Positions 17,067 to 27,399 of a DNA stretch of 64,000 bases are shown piece by piece. The position numbers and the translations under genes are program-made. This stretch comes from SXTU01 sp964496695 (lineage in GTDB: Bacteria > Verrucomicrobiota > Verrucomicrobiia > Limisphaerales > SXTU01), in NCBI GenBank assembly GCA_964496695.1, contig CAZCBE010000021.1, positions 1 to 64,000 on the forward strand. Reading direction: 5' to 3'. Position 1 is the first letter of the stretch. Each line of letters begins with the position of its first letter. The notes below the pieces were generated by a model, which saw only the letters and a program-made list of their open reading frames with translations, ran no database searches and was not told where the DNA came from.

Positions 17067-17798
17067 ATGAACGCCACCCTGGTTCGCCTCGTTTTTACCA
17101 CCACCCTCGCCGCCACGCTGGCCGCCTGCTATTCCCCTGATGGTCGCCGCGATCACACGGCCTCGGGCGCGCTCATTGGCGCAGGGAGCGGTGCGGCCAT
17201 CGGAGCCATGGTTGACCGGCGCAATCCGGGCCACGGGGCCTTGATCGGGGCGGCCGCAGGCGCGCTGACCGGCACCTTGATCGGGCATTCGATGGCTCAC
17301 GAGGAGCGGGCACGCCGCGCGGCCGCAGCCCAACCACCGCCGGCCCCGCCGATCGCCGCGCCCGGTGTGAACCCGACGAGCCTTGAGGACATCAAGAACA
17401 TGAGCAAGGCCGGCGTCAGCGATGAGGTAATCATCAATCAAATCATCACCACGCGGTCGGTCTATCAGTTGAACGCGGATGCGATTGTGGATCTGAACCG
17501 ATCCGGGGTGAGCGCGAAGGTCATCAACCACATGATCAACACGCCCGGGGCCGCAGCGCCTTCACCCGTCGGCGTCACCGTCACCCAGGCCCCGCCGCCG
17601 CCCCGGGTGGAGACGGTCGTGGTGGCTCCGGGGCCCGGATATACATGGGTGGGTGGCGAGTGGGTGTGGTATGGCCGCTCCTGGGTCTGGGTCAGCGGGC
17701 GCTGGGTTTACCCGCCGCGTCCCCGGGTCGTGTGGGTGGAAGCCCGGTGGGTTCACGGCCCCGGTGGATACCATCATCATCCGGGTTACTGGCGCTGA
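17067..17798 (+). CDS. Glycine-zipper lipoprotein with WxxGxW repeats
   Basis: 243 residues. Lipoprotein signal with lipobox LAAC (Cys21). Residues about 34-75 form a glycine zipper (ASGALIGAGSGAAIGAMVD and ALIGAAAGALTGTLIG), typical of membrane-inserting envelope proteins. Residues about 105-155 have two similar helical repeats (MSKAGVSDEVIINQIIT and LNRSGVSAKVINHMINT). The tail holds YTWVGGEWVWYGRSWVWVSGRWVYPP, the YXWV/WXXGXW repeat of BcpO-type proteins, and ends in a His/Gly-rich stretch. Probably an outer-membrane-anchored structural protein. A palindromic element follows the stop. Confidence 0.8.
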   Translation: MNATLVRLVFTTTLAATLAACYSPDGRRDHTASGALIGAGSGAAIGAMVDRRNPGHGALIGAAAGALTGTLIGHSMAHEERARRAAAAQPPPAPPIAAPGVNPTSLEDIKNMSKAGVSDEVIINQIITTRSVYQLNADAIVDLNRSGVSAKVINHMINTPGAAAPSPVGVTVTQAPPPPRVETVVVAPGPGYTWVGGEWVWYGRSWVWVSGRWVYPPRPRVVWVEARWVHGPGGYHHHPGYWR

Positions 17799-17844
17799 GT
17801 CCCAACTCCGAAACAGCGAGCGCCGGAACACGCCGGCAGCGGGC

Positions 17845-17942
17845 GGAGCGCGGCGTTCACGCCGCAGAATGCTGCGGCTGAAAAAGAGCACTCGAACCGC
17901 ATTGGGCATGCTCCCGTTTCTGCGGCCTGAAGGCCGCGCTCC
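17845..17942. repeat. 98-bp palindromic element with 23-bp arms
   Basis: ggagcgcggcgttcacgccg (from 17845) is the imperfect inverted copy of the arm ending at 17942 (…aggccgcgctcc). Each arm contains a hairpin of its own. Lies between the lipoprotein gene and the Ada-type gene. Confidence 0.75.
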
Positions 17943-18044
17943 TCGCCGTTGGCGTTCGCCTGCTTCGGGATTCGGACAGCGTTGGTCTGGCAGTTTCCGC
18001 AAGAACCGGGTGGGCAGGGCAGGGCAGGGAGGTATGCTGGCGAC

Positions 18045-18923
18045 ATGATTGCAGAGCCCACGACGGTAACGCCGGAGGACGACAGCCAAGCTGCGCTGGA
18101 TTACGAGCGCGTGGAGCAGGCCATCGCGTTCCTCACCGAGCATTTTCGTGAACAACCCGATCTTGCCGCCGCCGCGCGGGCCGCGCACCTCAGCGAGTTT
18201 CACTTCCAGAAAGTCTTCACCCGGTGGGCGGGCATCAGCCCGAAGCGCTTTGTCCAGTTCCTCACCGCCGAGCACGCCAAGCGGTGCCTGGCGGAATCGC
18301 AGCCCGTGCTTGAGGCCGCACTGGACGCGGGTCTTTCCAGCCCCGGACGGCTGCACGACCTGCTCGTGTCGGTGGAGGCAATGACCCCGGGTGAGTTCAA
18401 GGCGCAGGCAGGCCGCCTCAGCATTGACTACGGTGTGCATCCGACGCGGTTTGGCCGGTGCCTGCTGGGGGTGACGGCGCGGGGCGTCTGCTGGTTGAGC
18501 TTCCTCGGAGAAGCGACCGAGGCTGCCGCCGTGGCGGAACTGCGCGCTCACTGGCGCGGGGCGGTTATCGCTCACCAGCCCGAGGTGACAGGCCCCGTGG
18601 TGGCACGCATCTTTCGTGACTTCGGGCGACGGCGCGACTCCCTGAGCCTGCTGGTGATGGGGACGAACTTTCAGCTCAAGGTCTGGCAGGCGTTGCTGCG
18701 CATTCCTCCGGGCGCGCTGGTCACTTACGAAGCACTGGGGCAGGGGATCGGTGCCGGGAAGGCGGCGCGGGCGATTGGCAGCGCAGTGGGGAGCAACGCC
18801 ATCAGCTACCTCATCCCGTGTCATCGTGTGATCCGCAAGAGCGGGGTGGTGACGGGCTACCGCTGGGGCAGCACCCGGAAGCAGGCCATGCTGGGCTGGG
18901 AGGCGGCGCGGGCCGAAGGCTGA
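18045..18923 (+). CDS. AraC-type regulator fused to methylated-DNA cysteine methyltransferase (short Ada)
   Basis: 292 residues. Residues about 20-125 are an AraC-type helix-turn-helix region (AAARAAHLSEFHFQKVFTRWAGISPKRFVQFL). Residues about 130-285 are an O6-alkylguanine-DNA alkyltransferase domain with the suicide cysteine in SYLIPCHRVIRKSGVVTGYRWG. Unlike E. coli Ada it lacks the N-terminal zinc-cysteine domain that senses methyl phosphotriesters, so how repair and regulation are coupled is unclear. An AGGGAGGT-like ribosome binding site precedes ATG 18045. Convergent with the DcuC-like gene across a palindrome. Confidence 0.9.
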   Translation: MIAEPTTVTPEDDSQAALDYERVEQAIAFLTEHFREQPDLAAAARAAHLSEFHFQKVFTRWAGISPKRFVQFLTAEHAKRCLAESQPVLEAALDAGLSSPGRLHDLLVSVEAMTPGEFKAQAGRLSIDYGVHPTRFGRCLLGVTARGVCWLSFLGEATEAAAVAELRAHWRGAVIAHQPEVTGPVVARIFRDFGRRRDSLSLLVMGTNFQLKVWQALLRIPPGALVTYEALGQGIGAGKAARAIGSAVGSNAISYLIPCHRVIRKSGVVTGYRWGSTRKQAMLGWEAARAEG

Positions 18924-18929
18924 GCGGGT

Positions 18930-18999
18930 GGAGCGCCGGTCTCCGACCCGGCGTGCATCGCGATGCCAACCAACGCGCCGGATCGGCGACCGGCGCTCC
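18930..18999. repeat. 70-bp palindrome between convergent genes (possible bidirectional terminator)
   Basis: 24-bp arms at 18930-18953 and 18976-18999 (ggagcgccggt followed by ccggcg, and its inverse) with two or three mismatches and a 22-bp loop. It fills the gap between the Ada-type gene and the end of the carrier gene. Confidence 0.75.
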
Positions 19000-19000
19000 G

Positions 19001-20290
19001 TCACCGAGCCAGCAGCACCGCAAAGGTCACGACGAAACCCACCAGCAAGGCGGGTGCGGTGCGCTTGGCAATCTGGGCGGGCGTCACGCCCACGAGCAAG
19101 GCCGTGTAGAGCACCACGGCCGCGACGGGGGACATCGTTCTCCCCCACGATGCGCCGATGGCTCCGAAGACGCCGAGGTCCAGCGCGGCCGGGAGATTGG
19201 TCACACTCAGGCCGGGCAGCACGGCCCAGGAGAAGGCCACGCTCGGTCCCATGCCGGAGCCGGAAACCACGCCCAGACTCATCGGGAAGGCCCCGCTGGC
19301 CAGTGTTCCTAGAAAGTCGTTGCCGGCGGCGAGACGCACCAGCCGGTCCGTCAGCCCCGCTGCCGTCATGCCCACAAAGAAGCAGCTCGCCGCGATGATC
19401 AGTGTGATGATGTGGACGTAGGCGTAGGCCGCGCCGTGCGCGAACTGGTTCATCAGCTCCACCACGCGACCGCGTGCGACGAGCAGCGCGATGACGCCGG
19501 ACACGGCCATGGCCAGCCACACCGGCAGCCCACCCGGAAACGCCGCGCTCAGGGGCGGCAGCAGGTGCCAGCCCGGCATCGCGAGGAAGATCAACGCGAC
19601 AGGCAGGGGTGGCAGGGCGGCCTTGACCCAGTCCACCGGCGCGTCGAAATCCACCTGGGCAAACTGTTTCGCCTCCACCTTCTCAGAGGGGGTGCGCCGT
19701 GACAGCACCATGAAGGCGGCCACCGCCGCGCAAAACCCCGCCGTCAGCGGGGCGAACATCGCATTGAGGATGCTGGCCATCGGTGCTCCTGAAGCCTGCT
19801 GGATGGCGACTAGATCGGCGTCACCGGGGTTGAACAAGTTGCCCCCGCCGGAGCAGCCCAGGACCAGCGTGGCGGCGGCGATGAGCGGGTGGAACCCGGC
19901 TGCCTGCATGAGCGGCACCAGGATGGGGCCAACGGTGGCCGCCACCGCGGTCTGGCTGGTGATGGCGGTGTTGGTAACGAAGCCGACGAAGCAGCCGCCG
20001 GGGATCAGCAGCCATTTGGCGCGCTGGAGTGGCCTCAGGAGCAGCCGAACCATCTCGCGATCCGACCCGGTGGCTTTGAGCACATAGGCGTAGCCAAGGG
20101 AGGAACAGATGGGGCCTATGGTTTTGAGGTTGATGGCCTCGTTGAACAGGGCGGTGAAGAATTTGCCCGGGACGTGCGCCACCAGCGCGAGCAGCAGCCC
20201 GGCTGCACCGAGCGCGAGCCGCACATCCAGTCCCCTCACCATCGCACCCAAGGCCGCGGCGACGATGAGGAATGACAGGACGAGTTCCAT
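19001..20290 (-). CDS. DcuC-like anaerobic C4-dicarboxylate carrier
   Basis: 429 residues, about 12 hydrophobic segments, consistent with the DcuC family that exchanges or exports C4-dicarboxylates such as succinate. Family-like stretches are FVTNTAITSQTAVAATVGPILVPLMQAAGF, LVLGCSGGGNLFNPGDADLVAIQQ, SLGVVSGSGMGPSVAFSWAVLPG and GASWGRTMSPVAAVVLY; the last two look like the paired substrate-binding re-entrant regions of this fold. Divergent from rseP with 178 bp between. The true substrate cannot be assigned from sequence. Confidence 0.82.
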   Translation of the reverse strand: MELVLSFLIVAAALGAMVRGLDVRLALGAAGLLLALVAHVPGKFFTALFNEAINLKTIGPICSSLGYAYVLKATGSDREMVRLLLRPLQRAKWLLIPGGCFVGFVTNTAITSQTAVAATVGPILVPLMQAAGFHPLIAAATLVLGCSGGGNLFNPGDADLVAIQQASGAPMASILNAMFAPLTAGFCAAVAAFMVLSRRTPSEKVEAKQFAQVDFDAPVDWVKAALPPLPVALIFLAMPGWHLLPPLSAAFPGGLPVWLAMAVSGVIALLVARGRVVELMNQFAHGAAYAYVHIITLIIAASCFFVGMTAAGLTDRLVRLAAGNDFLGTLASGAFPMSLGVVSGSGMGPSVAFSWAVLPGLSVTNLPAALDLGVFGAIGASWGRTMSPVAAVVLYTALLVGVTPAQIAKRTAPALLVGFVVTFAVLLAR

Positions 20291-20468
20291 GCGGGCGGGG
20301 AAAAGGTATCGTTTGCGTCCTGCTGGGCGAGGACTTTCTCGTTCAGGAGGTCATGCCGATATGCCACAACTGGCAAAGATTGAGCAGACGGGCACGGCGT
20401 TTGTCCAATTGCCAGCCCGGTAGTCATCGGATACGTTGCAACCGCTCCCGGGAAACCGGCTCTGACTC

Positions 20469-21863
20469 ATGGCACAAGTATTTGAATGGATTTACGTAAT
20501 TTTCGCCGTCCTGCTGCTCTTCGGAGCGGCCATCGCCATCCATGAGTGGGGGCACTACTGGGTGGCGCTCAAGCGCGGGCTGAAGGTCGAGGCGTTTGCC
20601 ATCGGGTTTGGACCCAAAATCTGGGGCTGGACCAAGGACGGCATCGAATACTCCATCCGTTGGATTCCCGCCGGCGGCTACGTGAAGCTGCCGCAGATGC
20701 TCACGTCCGAGGCGTTGGAGGGTGACCAGAAGGGCGAGCCGCTGCCGCCGATTTCGCCGTTGTCGAAGATTCTCGTGGCGGTGGCGGGGCCGTTCATGAA
20801 CCTCGTGTTCGCCTGCGTCATCGCGACGTTCATCTATTTCGTCGGCCTGCCTGTGCCAGTCAATCCGTCCGTCATTGGACACGTCGCGCCGGATTCGCCC
20901 GAGCACCAGCTCGGCATCCGAAACGGGGACCGCATCGTCTCCGTGTATGGCCAGTCGGTGAAGTCCTGGACGGAAGTTTTTGAGGCCACAATTCTTGCGC
21001 CCACCAATGTGCTGCCGGTCATCATCGAGCGCGGAGGGGAACGCAAGACCTACCACCTGGCCGCCAGTGCCGACAATCCGCTGAAGCTCAAGATGCTGAA
21101 CCTAGACTCCGAGGAGAAGGTTGTCGTGGGGGACATCGCCGCCGGGAGTCCTGCGGCTGATGCCAAGGTGATGGCCGGGGATGTCATCATTGGTTTCGCG
21201 GGCGTGCCAGTCGTGGGCAAGTCGCAGTTGATTGATCTCGTCGGCAAGCGCGGCGGGCAGGCGACCGATCTCACGGTCGAGCGCGCCGGCAAGCGAGAAG
21301 TCCTCAGCATCACCCCGCGTGTCCTCGACGCCGGGGCCAAGCGGGCTCGCATCGGCATCGTTTTCGCCAACACACCGACCCGCTACGAAGTCCAGAAGCC
21401 GGGCCCGCTGCCATGGGTGCAGCTTCAGGAAGTCTGGGACCGCACCTGGCGCACGCTCAACGCGCTGTTCCACTCCAAGGAGACCGGCGTGGGCATCGAA
21501 GATTTGAGCGGCCCGCCCGGCATTCTCGCCATGCTCGCCGCCAACGTGAAGACCGACTACCGCCTCGCCCTCAGCTTCATGGTGCTGCTGAACATCAACC
21601 TCGCCGTGCTCAATCTGATGCCGATCCCCGTGCTTGATGGCGGTCACATCATGATGGCCATCTACGAGAAGCTGCGCGGCAAGCCCATCAGCGTGAGACT
21701 GCAGGAATACGCCACCACTGCCTTCGCCGTGATGCTCCTGTCCTTCATGGCCTACGTCTCGTTCAACGACTTCTGGAAGCGTTCCTCGCTCTTCAAGTCC
21801 ATGTTTCAGCAGAACAGCCAGGTGGAGTCGGCACCGGCTCCTGCGCCAGCCCTTGCGAAGTAA
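20469..21863 (+). CDS. rseP: RIP metalloprotease RseP (site-2 protease)
   Basis: 464-residue membrane zinc protease that cleaves transmembrane anti-sigma factors or signal peptides. The HExxH zinc motif is in TM1 (AIAIHEWGHYWVAL, residues 25-29) and the third ligand in NLMPIPVLDGGHIMMAI near residue 390. Two PDZ domains lie between (about 130-215, VIGHVAPDSPEHQLGIRNGDRIVSV; and 215-290, VVVGDIAAGSPAADAKVMAGDVIIGF). It precedes ispG, separated by a palindromic element; rseP-ispG adjacency in isoprenoid loci is seen in other bacteria. Confidence 0.96.
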   Translation: MAQVFEWIYVIFAVLLLFGAAIAIHEWGHYWVALKRGLKVEAFAIGFGPKIWGWTKDGIEYSIRWIPAGGYVKLPQMLTSEALEGDQKGEPLPPISPLSKILVAVAGPFMNLVFACVIATFIYFVGLPVPVNPSVIGHVAPDSPEHQLGIRNGDRIVSVYGQSVKSWTEVFEATILAPTNVLPVIIERGGERKTYHLAASADNPLKLKMLNLDSEEKVVVGDIAAGSPAADAKVMAGDVIIGFAGVPVVGKSQLIDLVGKRGGQATDLTVERAGKREVLSITPRVLDAGAKRARIGIVFANTPTRYEVQKPGPLPWVQLQEVWDRTWRTLNALFHSKETGVGIEDLSGPPGILAMLAANVKTDYRLALSFMVLLNINLAVLNLMPIPVLDGGHIMMAIYEKLRGKPISVRLQEYATTAFAVMLLSFMAYVSFNDFWKRSSLFKSMFQQNSQVESAPAPAPALAK

Positions 21864-21874
21864 CGATGTGGAGC

Positions 21875-21959
21875 AGGATTAAGATCAGGATTAAGAGCAA
21901 GAGCAGCCGTTCCGCGCTGTCTCTTCTTAACCATACTCTTGCTCGTAATCCTAATCCTT
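21875..21959. repeat. Palindromic element between rseP and ispG
   Basis: The arm aggattaagatcaggattaa (from 21875) pairs with ctcttgctcgtaatcctaat (from 21936). The element occupies nearly the whole rseP-ispG gap and ends 19 bp before the ispG start. Confidence 0.75.
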
Positions 21960-21978
21960 CCCCCTGATTTTCCCGCCC

Positions 21979-24006
<2,028 letters not shown>

Positions 24007-24038
24007 CAGCCCAGCGACAACAGGACTAGCCTCCGACC

Positions 24039-24275
24039 ATGACACAGTTGTCCATGAAGCAGTTCATCGCCCGATCTGCCCAGCAACCGTTGCGCATTCA
24101 CGTTGCTGACGGGGCCACCTACAAACTCTCGCATCCTGATTTCGCCTTCGTGACCGAAGGTTCCCTCATCCTCGCCTCCGGTCCCGGGCATGATCTGGGA
24201 GTCGAGTTCGTCGTCTGCCCCTTGGCTCAAATCGCTCGGATTGAAGTGGTGAAGACCAAAGTCAAAGCGGCCTGA
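24039..24275 (+). CDS. Small hypothetical protein, 78 residues
   Basis: Not a named family. MTQLSMKQFIARSAQQPLRI begins the protein; it continues with short beta strands (HVADGATYKLSHPDFAFVTEGSLILAS, EFVVCPLAQIARIEVV). The pattern resembles small beta-barrel proteins of Verrucomicrobia and Planctomycetes whose text often contains 'HPDF'. Starts 33 bp after ispG, same strand, so possibly co-transcribed. Confidence 0.65.
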   Translation: MTQLSMKQFIARSAQQPLRIHVADGATYKLSHPDFAFVTEGSLILASGPGHDLGVEFVVCPLAQIARIEVVKTKVKAA

Positions 24276-24357
24276 GAACTTAGTGGAACTGGAGGCAGAG
24301 TCCATCAGCAGCGTGTGTGACCGTTGACGTCATCCCAATTTGCTGAAAGCTTGCGAC

Positions 24358-24690
24358 ATGACGCTCACTTTGGACATGGCGGACTTGCGCGCGACGGTCG
24401 ATCAAGCGTTGGAGCAGTTGAGGAATGCTCAAGTGTCGGACTTCGACCGTAAGCTCACGGAAATCGAGGTCTTCCTGCTGACCCTCTACGGTTTCGTTGC
24501 GTTGGCGGCGAAGCGAGAAACCGAAATCGAGCGCGCTGCCGAGGTATGGCGGAGTGCCTTGGAGTTGATTGAAGGTTCCGTGGCTTGCGCGCAAGCACAC
24601 GCAAACCGCTGGCCCGGCCTGCATACGGCAGTGGACCGGATGCTGCAAATCCGATACGCGGCGTCGGAGATGCTCAAGCTTCACGCATGA
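24358..24690 (+). CDS. Hypothetical helical protein, 110 residues
   Basis: Not recognised. The whole chain is predicted helical (LRATVDQALEQLRNAQVSDF, then LTEIEVFLLTLYGFVALAAKRETEIERAAEVWRSALELIEG), with no signal peptide. It could be a small four-helix protein. ATG 24358 is chosen over the TTG at 24340. Its codons are less GC-rich than those of neighbouring genes. Confidence 0.5.
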   Translation: MTLTLDMADLRATVDQALEQLRNAQVSDFDRKLTEIEVFLLTLYGFVALAAKRETEIERAAEVWRSALELIEGSVACAQAHANRWPGLHTAVDRMLQIRYAASEMLKLHA

Positions 24691-24722
24691 TTCTGGAAGA
24701 CCCGGCACGTCTGTTCACCTCT

Positions 24723-26207
24723 ATGCGTCCTCTGCGCCCTTTCGCGGCTCTCCTCTTCTTCCTCCTTGCCCTCATCGCCTCTGCCGCCCCCTCACGCCCC
24801 AACCTCATCCTCATCATCGCCGATGACATGGCGTGGGAGGATTCCGGGCCTTATGGCAACCAGGCCGTCCGCACGCCGAACCTCGACCGTCTCGCCCGCG
24901 AAGGCATGCGCTTTGACCGCGCGTTCCTCACGGCCAGTTCGTGCAGCCCGAGCCGGTCGAGCATGATCACGGGGCGGTATCCCCACAGCACGGACGCCGA
25001 GCAACTCCACTGGCCGCTGCCCAAGGCGCAGGTCACGTTCACAGAGAAACTCAAGGCTGCTGGCTACTGGACCGCCGCCGTCGGCAAATGGCACTTGGGG
25101 AACGAAGTGAAGGACCGCTTCGATCTCGTCCGCGAGGCGGGCGCGGGCGGCTTCCAGTTGCAGGTGGGTGCGGATGGCAGGGCGAAGAAGATGGTCACGG
25201 AGAAGAACGAGAGCGGCTGCACGGAATGGATTCCCACCTTGCAGGCGCGCCCCAAGGACAAGCCGTTCTTCCTCTGGCTTGCCGCGCTGGACCCGCATCG
25301 CGACTACGTGACGAACGCCATTCCCAATCCGCACCGGCCGGCGGACGTGGTCGTCCCGCCCTATCTGCCCGACGCGCCGGACACGCGCCGCGACCTTGCC
25401 CTCTACTATGACGAAATCACCCGGCTGGACGGCTACGTCGGCCAAGTGCTGGCCGAACTGGACAAACAAGGCGTGGCCGACAACACGTTCATCGTCTTCC
25501 TCAGCGACAACGGCCGCGCTTTCCCGCGTTGCAAAACGACATTGTATGACAGCGGCATCAAGACGCCGTTGCTGGTGCGCTGGCCGGGCAAGGTGAAGCC
25601 CGGCAGTGTGTGTGGCAGCCTCGTCAGTTCGGTGGACCTCGCGCCCACGTTCCTGGAGGTGGCTGGTGTTCCCGGCGCACCAACCTTTCAAGGCAAGAGC
25701 TTCGTCCCACTCCTCACGAATCCGGCCGCGAAGACCCGTGAGCACATCTTCGCCGAGCACAACTGGCACGATTTCGACGCGCATGGCCGCGCGGTCCGCA
25801 GCGAGCGTTTCAAATACATCCGCAACTACGACACCGACCTGCCGAACACACCGCCCGCCGACGCGGTGCGCAGTCTGACTTTCGTGGAGATGCGCCGGCT
25901 GCGGGACGCGGGCAAGCTGACGCCCGCACAACTCGCGCCCTTCCAGAAGCCCAAGCCCGCCGAGGAGCTTTACGACGTGGATTCCGACCCGAACGAGTTT
26001 CGCAATCTCGCCGCCGATCCCGCGCACGTCGCCACGCTGGCCCAGCTTCGCGATGCCTTGGCGAAGTGGCAGCAGGACACGAGCGATCCCATGCCCGGCG
26101 TCCGCGCGAAGGATGAGTTCGACCGTGAGACCGGCGAGCCGCTGCTGAACCGCCAGCGGCCCCGGCCCAGCAAGGCGCAGTTGCTCGGTGCCGGGGCGAA
26201 GCAGTAG
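24723..26207 (+). CDS. Secreted sulfatase (first)
   Basis: 494-residue sulfatase. Signal peptide MRPLRPFAALLFFLLALIAS, then the metal-binding start NLILIIADDMAWEDSGPYGN. The catalytic formylglycine precursor is Cys74 in the CxPxR motif CSPSRSSMITGR. Further active-site blocks are AAVGKWHLGN, FIVFLSDNGRAFPR and TPLLVRWPGKVKPG. It desulfates an unknown sulfated sugar or related compound in the periplasm or outside; activation needs a formylglycine-generating enzyme or anSME, not seen in the window. ATG 24723 is chosen as the start of the signal peptide. A methyltransferase follows 15 bp downstream. Confidence 0.93.
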   Translation: MRPLRPFAALLFFLLALIASAAPSRPNLILIIADDMAWEDSGPYGNQAVRTPNLDRLAREGMRFDRAFLTASSCSPSRSSMITGRYPHSTDAEQLHWPLPKAQVTFTEKLKAAGYWTAAVGKWHLGNEVKDRFDLVREAGAGGFQLQVGADGRAKKMVTEKNESGCTEWIPTLQARPKDKPFFLWLAALDPHRDYVTNAIPNPHRPADVVVPPYLPDAPDTRRDLALYYDEITRLDGYVGQVLAELDKQGVADNTFIVFLSDNGRAFPRCKTTLYDSGIKTPLLVRWPGKVKPGSVCGSLVSSVDLAPTFLEVAGVPGAPTFQGKSFVPLLTNPAAKTREHIFAEHNWHDFDAHGRAVRSERFKYIRNYDTDLPNTPPADAVRSLTFVEMRRLRDAGKLTPAQLAPFQKPKPAEELYDVDSDPNEFRNLAADPAHVATLAQLRDALAKWQQDTSDPMPGVRAKDEFDRETGEPLLNRQRPRPSKAQLLGAGAKQ

Positions 26208-26222
26208 CCTTCGCCTGCGCGC

Positions 26223-26867
26223 ATGAACATCCACGCGATTTACCGCCACATCTCGCCGTGGTTCCGGCGACGGCGGCTGGCACGCTTTCAGGCGCTGTTC
26301 CATCCCACGAGCGAGACCACCATTCTGGATGTCGGCGGCTACCCTTGGTGCTGGCCTGAGGATGCCTGTCCGGCTCATGTCACCGTCGTGAATCGCGACC
26401 GGGTTACGAGCTTCCCGGACACGCCGCGCCGTCGGATGCAGTTCGGCGATGGCTGCGCGCTGGAGTTTGGTGACCGGAGCTTCGACATCGGTTTCTCGAA
26501 CTCGGTGATTGAGCATCTGGGCACCTGGGAGAATCAGCAGCGGTTCGCGGCGGAGATCCGGCGCGTCGGTGGCCGGCTCTGGGTGCAGACGCCCGCCCGC
26601 TGCTTCTTCATCGAGCCGCACCTCATCGCACCCTTCATCCACTGGCTGCCGAAGGCCTGGCAGCGTCCGCTGCTCCGCTGGTTCACCGTCTGGGGCTGGG
26701 TCACCAAGCCCACGCCCGCGCAAGTGGACGCCTTCCTCGCCGAGGTGCGGCTGCTGACTTTTCCCGAGATGCAGGCCCTCTTCCCCGACTGTCACATTGA
26801 GCGCGAACGCTTCTGCTTTCTCCTCACCAAGTCCTACATCGCCGTGCGGGATGCCGCACCGCGCTGA
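26223..26867 (+). CDS. Class I SAM-dependent methyltransferase
   Basis: 214 residues. Rossmann-type methyltransferase with motif I TTILDVGGYPWCWP (a variant of the usual DxGxGxG), motif II-like VVNRDR, an acidic residue in FGDGCALEFGDRSFDIGFSNSVIEHLG, and a C-terminal part with two hydrophobic stretches (LIAPFIHWLPKAWQRPLLRWFTVWG). Those stretches are typical of methyltransferases acting on membrane-linked or glycan substrates. The substrate is unknown. Confidence 0.85.
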   Translation: MNIHAIYRHISPWFRRRRLARFQALFHPTSETTILDVGGYPWCWPEDACPAHVTVVNRDRVTSFPDTPRRRMQFGDGCALEFGDRSFDIGFSNSVIEHLGTWENQQRFAAEIRRVGGRLWVQTPARCFFIEPHLIAPFIHWLPKAWQRPLLRWFTVWGWVTKPTPAQVDAFLAEVRLLTFPEMQALFPDCHIERERFCFLLTKSYIAVRDAAPR

Positions 26868-26908
26868 TTCCGTCTTCTCTCGCCGGGGCTTTTCGCTATA
26901 GTGCCGCC

Positions 26909-27394
26909 ATGCCGTCATTCGACATCGTTTCCAAAGTCAACTCGATGGAAGTAGAAAACGCCGTGAGCCAGGCCAAGAAGGAGCTGGTCACGCGCTTTGA
27001 CTTCAAGGGTTCCAACGCCGAGATCACCTTGGAGAAGCTCGAGATCAAGCTCAGCGCCCCGGACGCCTACAAGATGCAGACCCTGGTCGAGATCGTCCTC
27101 AGCAAGCTCGCCAAGCGCGGCATCAGCATGAAGAGCGTGGATGAAGGCGAGGCAGACCTCTCGCCGCTCGGCCATGCGCGCCAGTCCGTGAAGATCAAGG
27201 AAGGCATCGAGGTGGCGGTGGCCAAGCAGATCACCGGCTTTATCCGCGACGGCAAGTTCAAGGTCACCAGTTCGATCAACGGCGACGAAGTGCGCGTCAG
27301 CAGCAAGAGCCGCGATGATTTGCAGGCGGTCATCGCCGCGCTGCGGGCGAAGGACTTTCCGGTGTCGCTGAGCTTCGTGAACTTCCGGGACTGA
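26909..27394 (+). CDS. YajQ family nucleotide (cyclic di-GMP)-binding protein
   Basis: 161-residue cytosolic protein covering the whole YajQ/DUF520 family: MPSFDIVSKVNSMEVENAVSQAKKELVTRFDFKGSNAEI at the start and KFKVTSSINGDEVRVSSKSRDDLQAVIAALRAKDFPVSLSFVNFRD at the end, two repeated alpha-beta units. Some members bind cyclic di-GMP and tune transcription factors. Five bases before rsgA on the same strand, so the two are probably one transcript. Confidence 0.95.
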   Translation: MPSFDIVSKVNSMEVENAVSQAKKELVTRFDFKGSNAEITLEKLEIKLSAPDAYKMQTLVEIVLSKLAKRGISMKSVDEGEADLSPLGHARQSVKIKEGIEVAVAKQITGFIRDGKFKVTSSINGDEVRVSSKSRDDLQAVIAALRAKDFPVSLSFVNFRD

Positions 27395-27399
27395 GCGCT

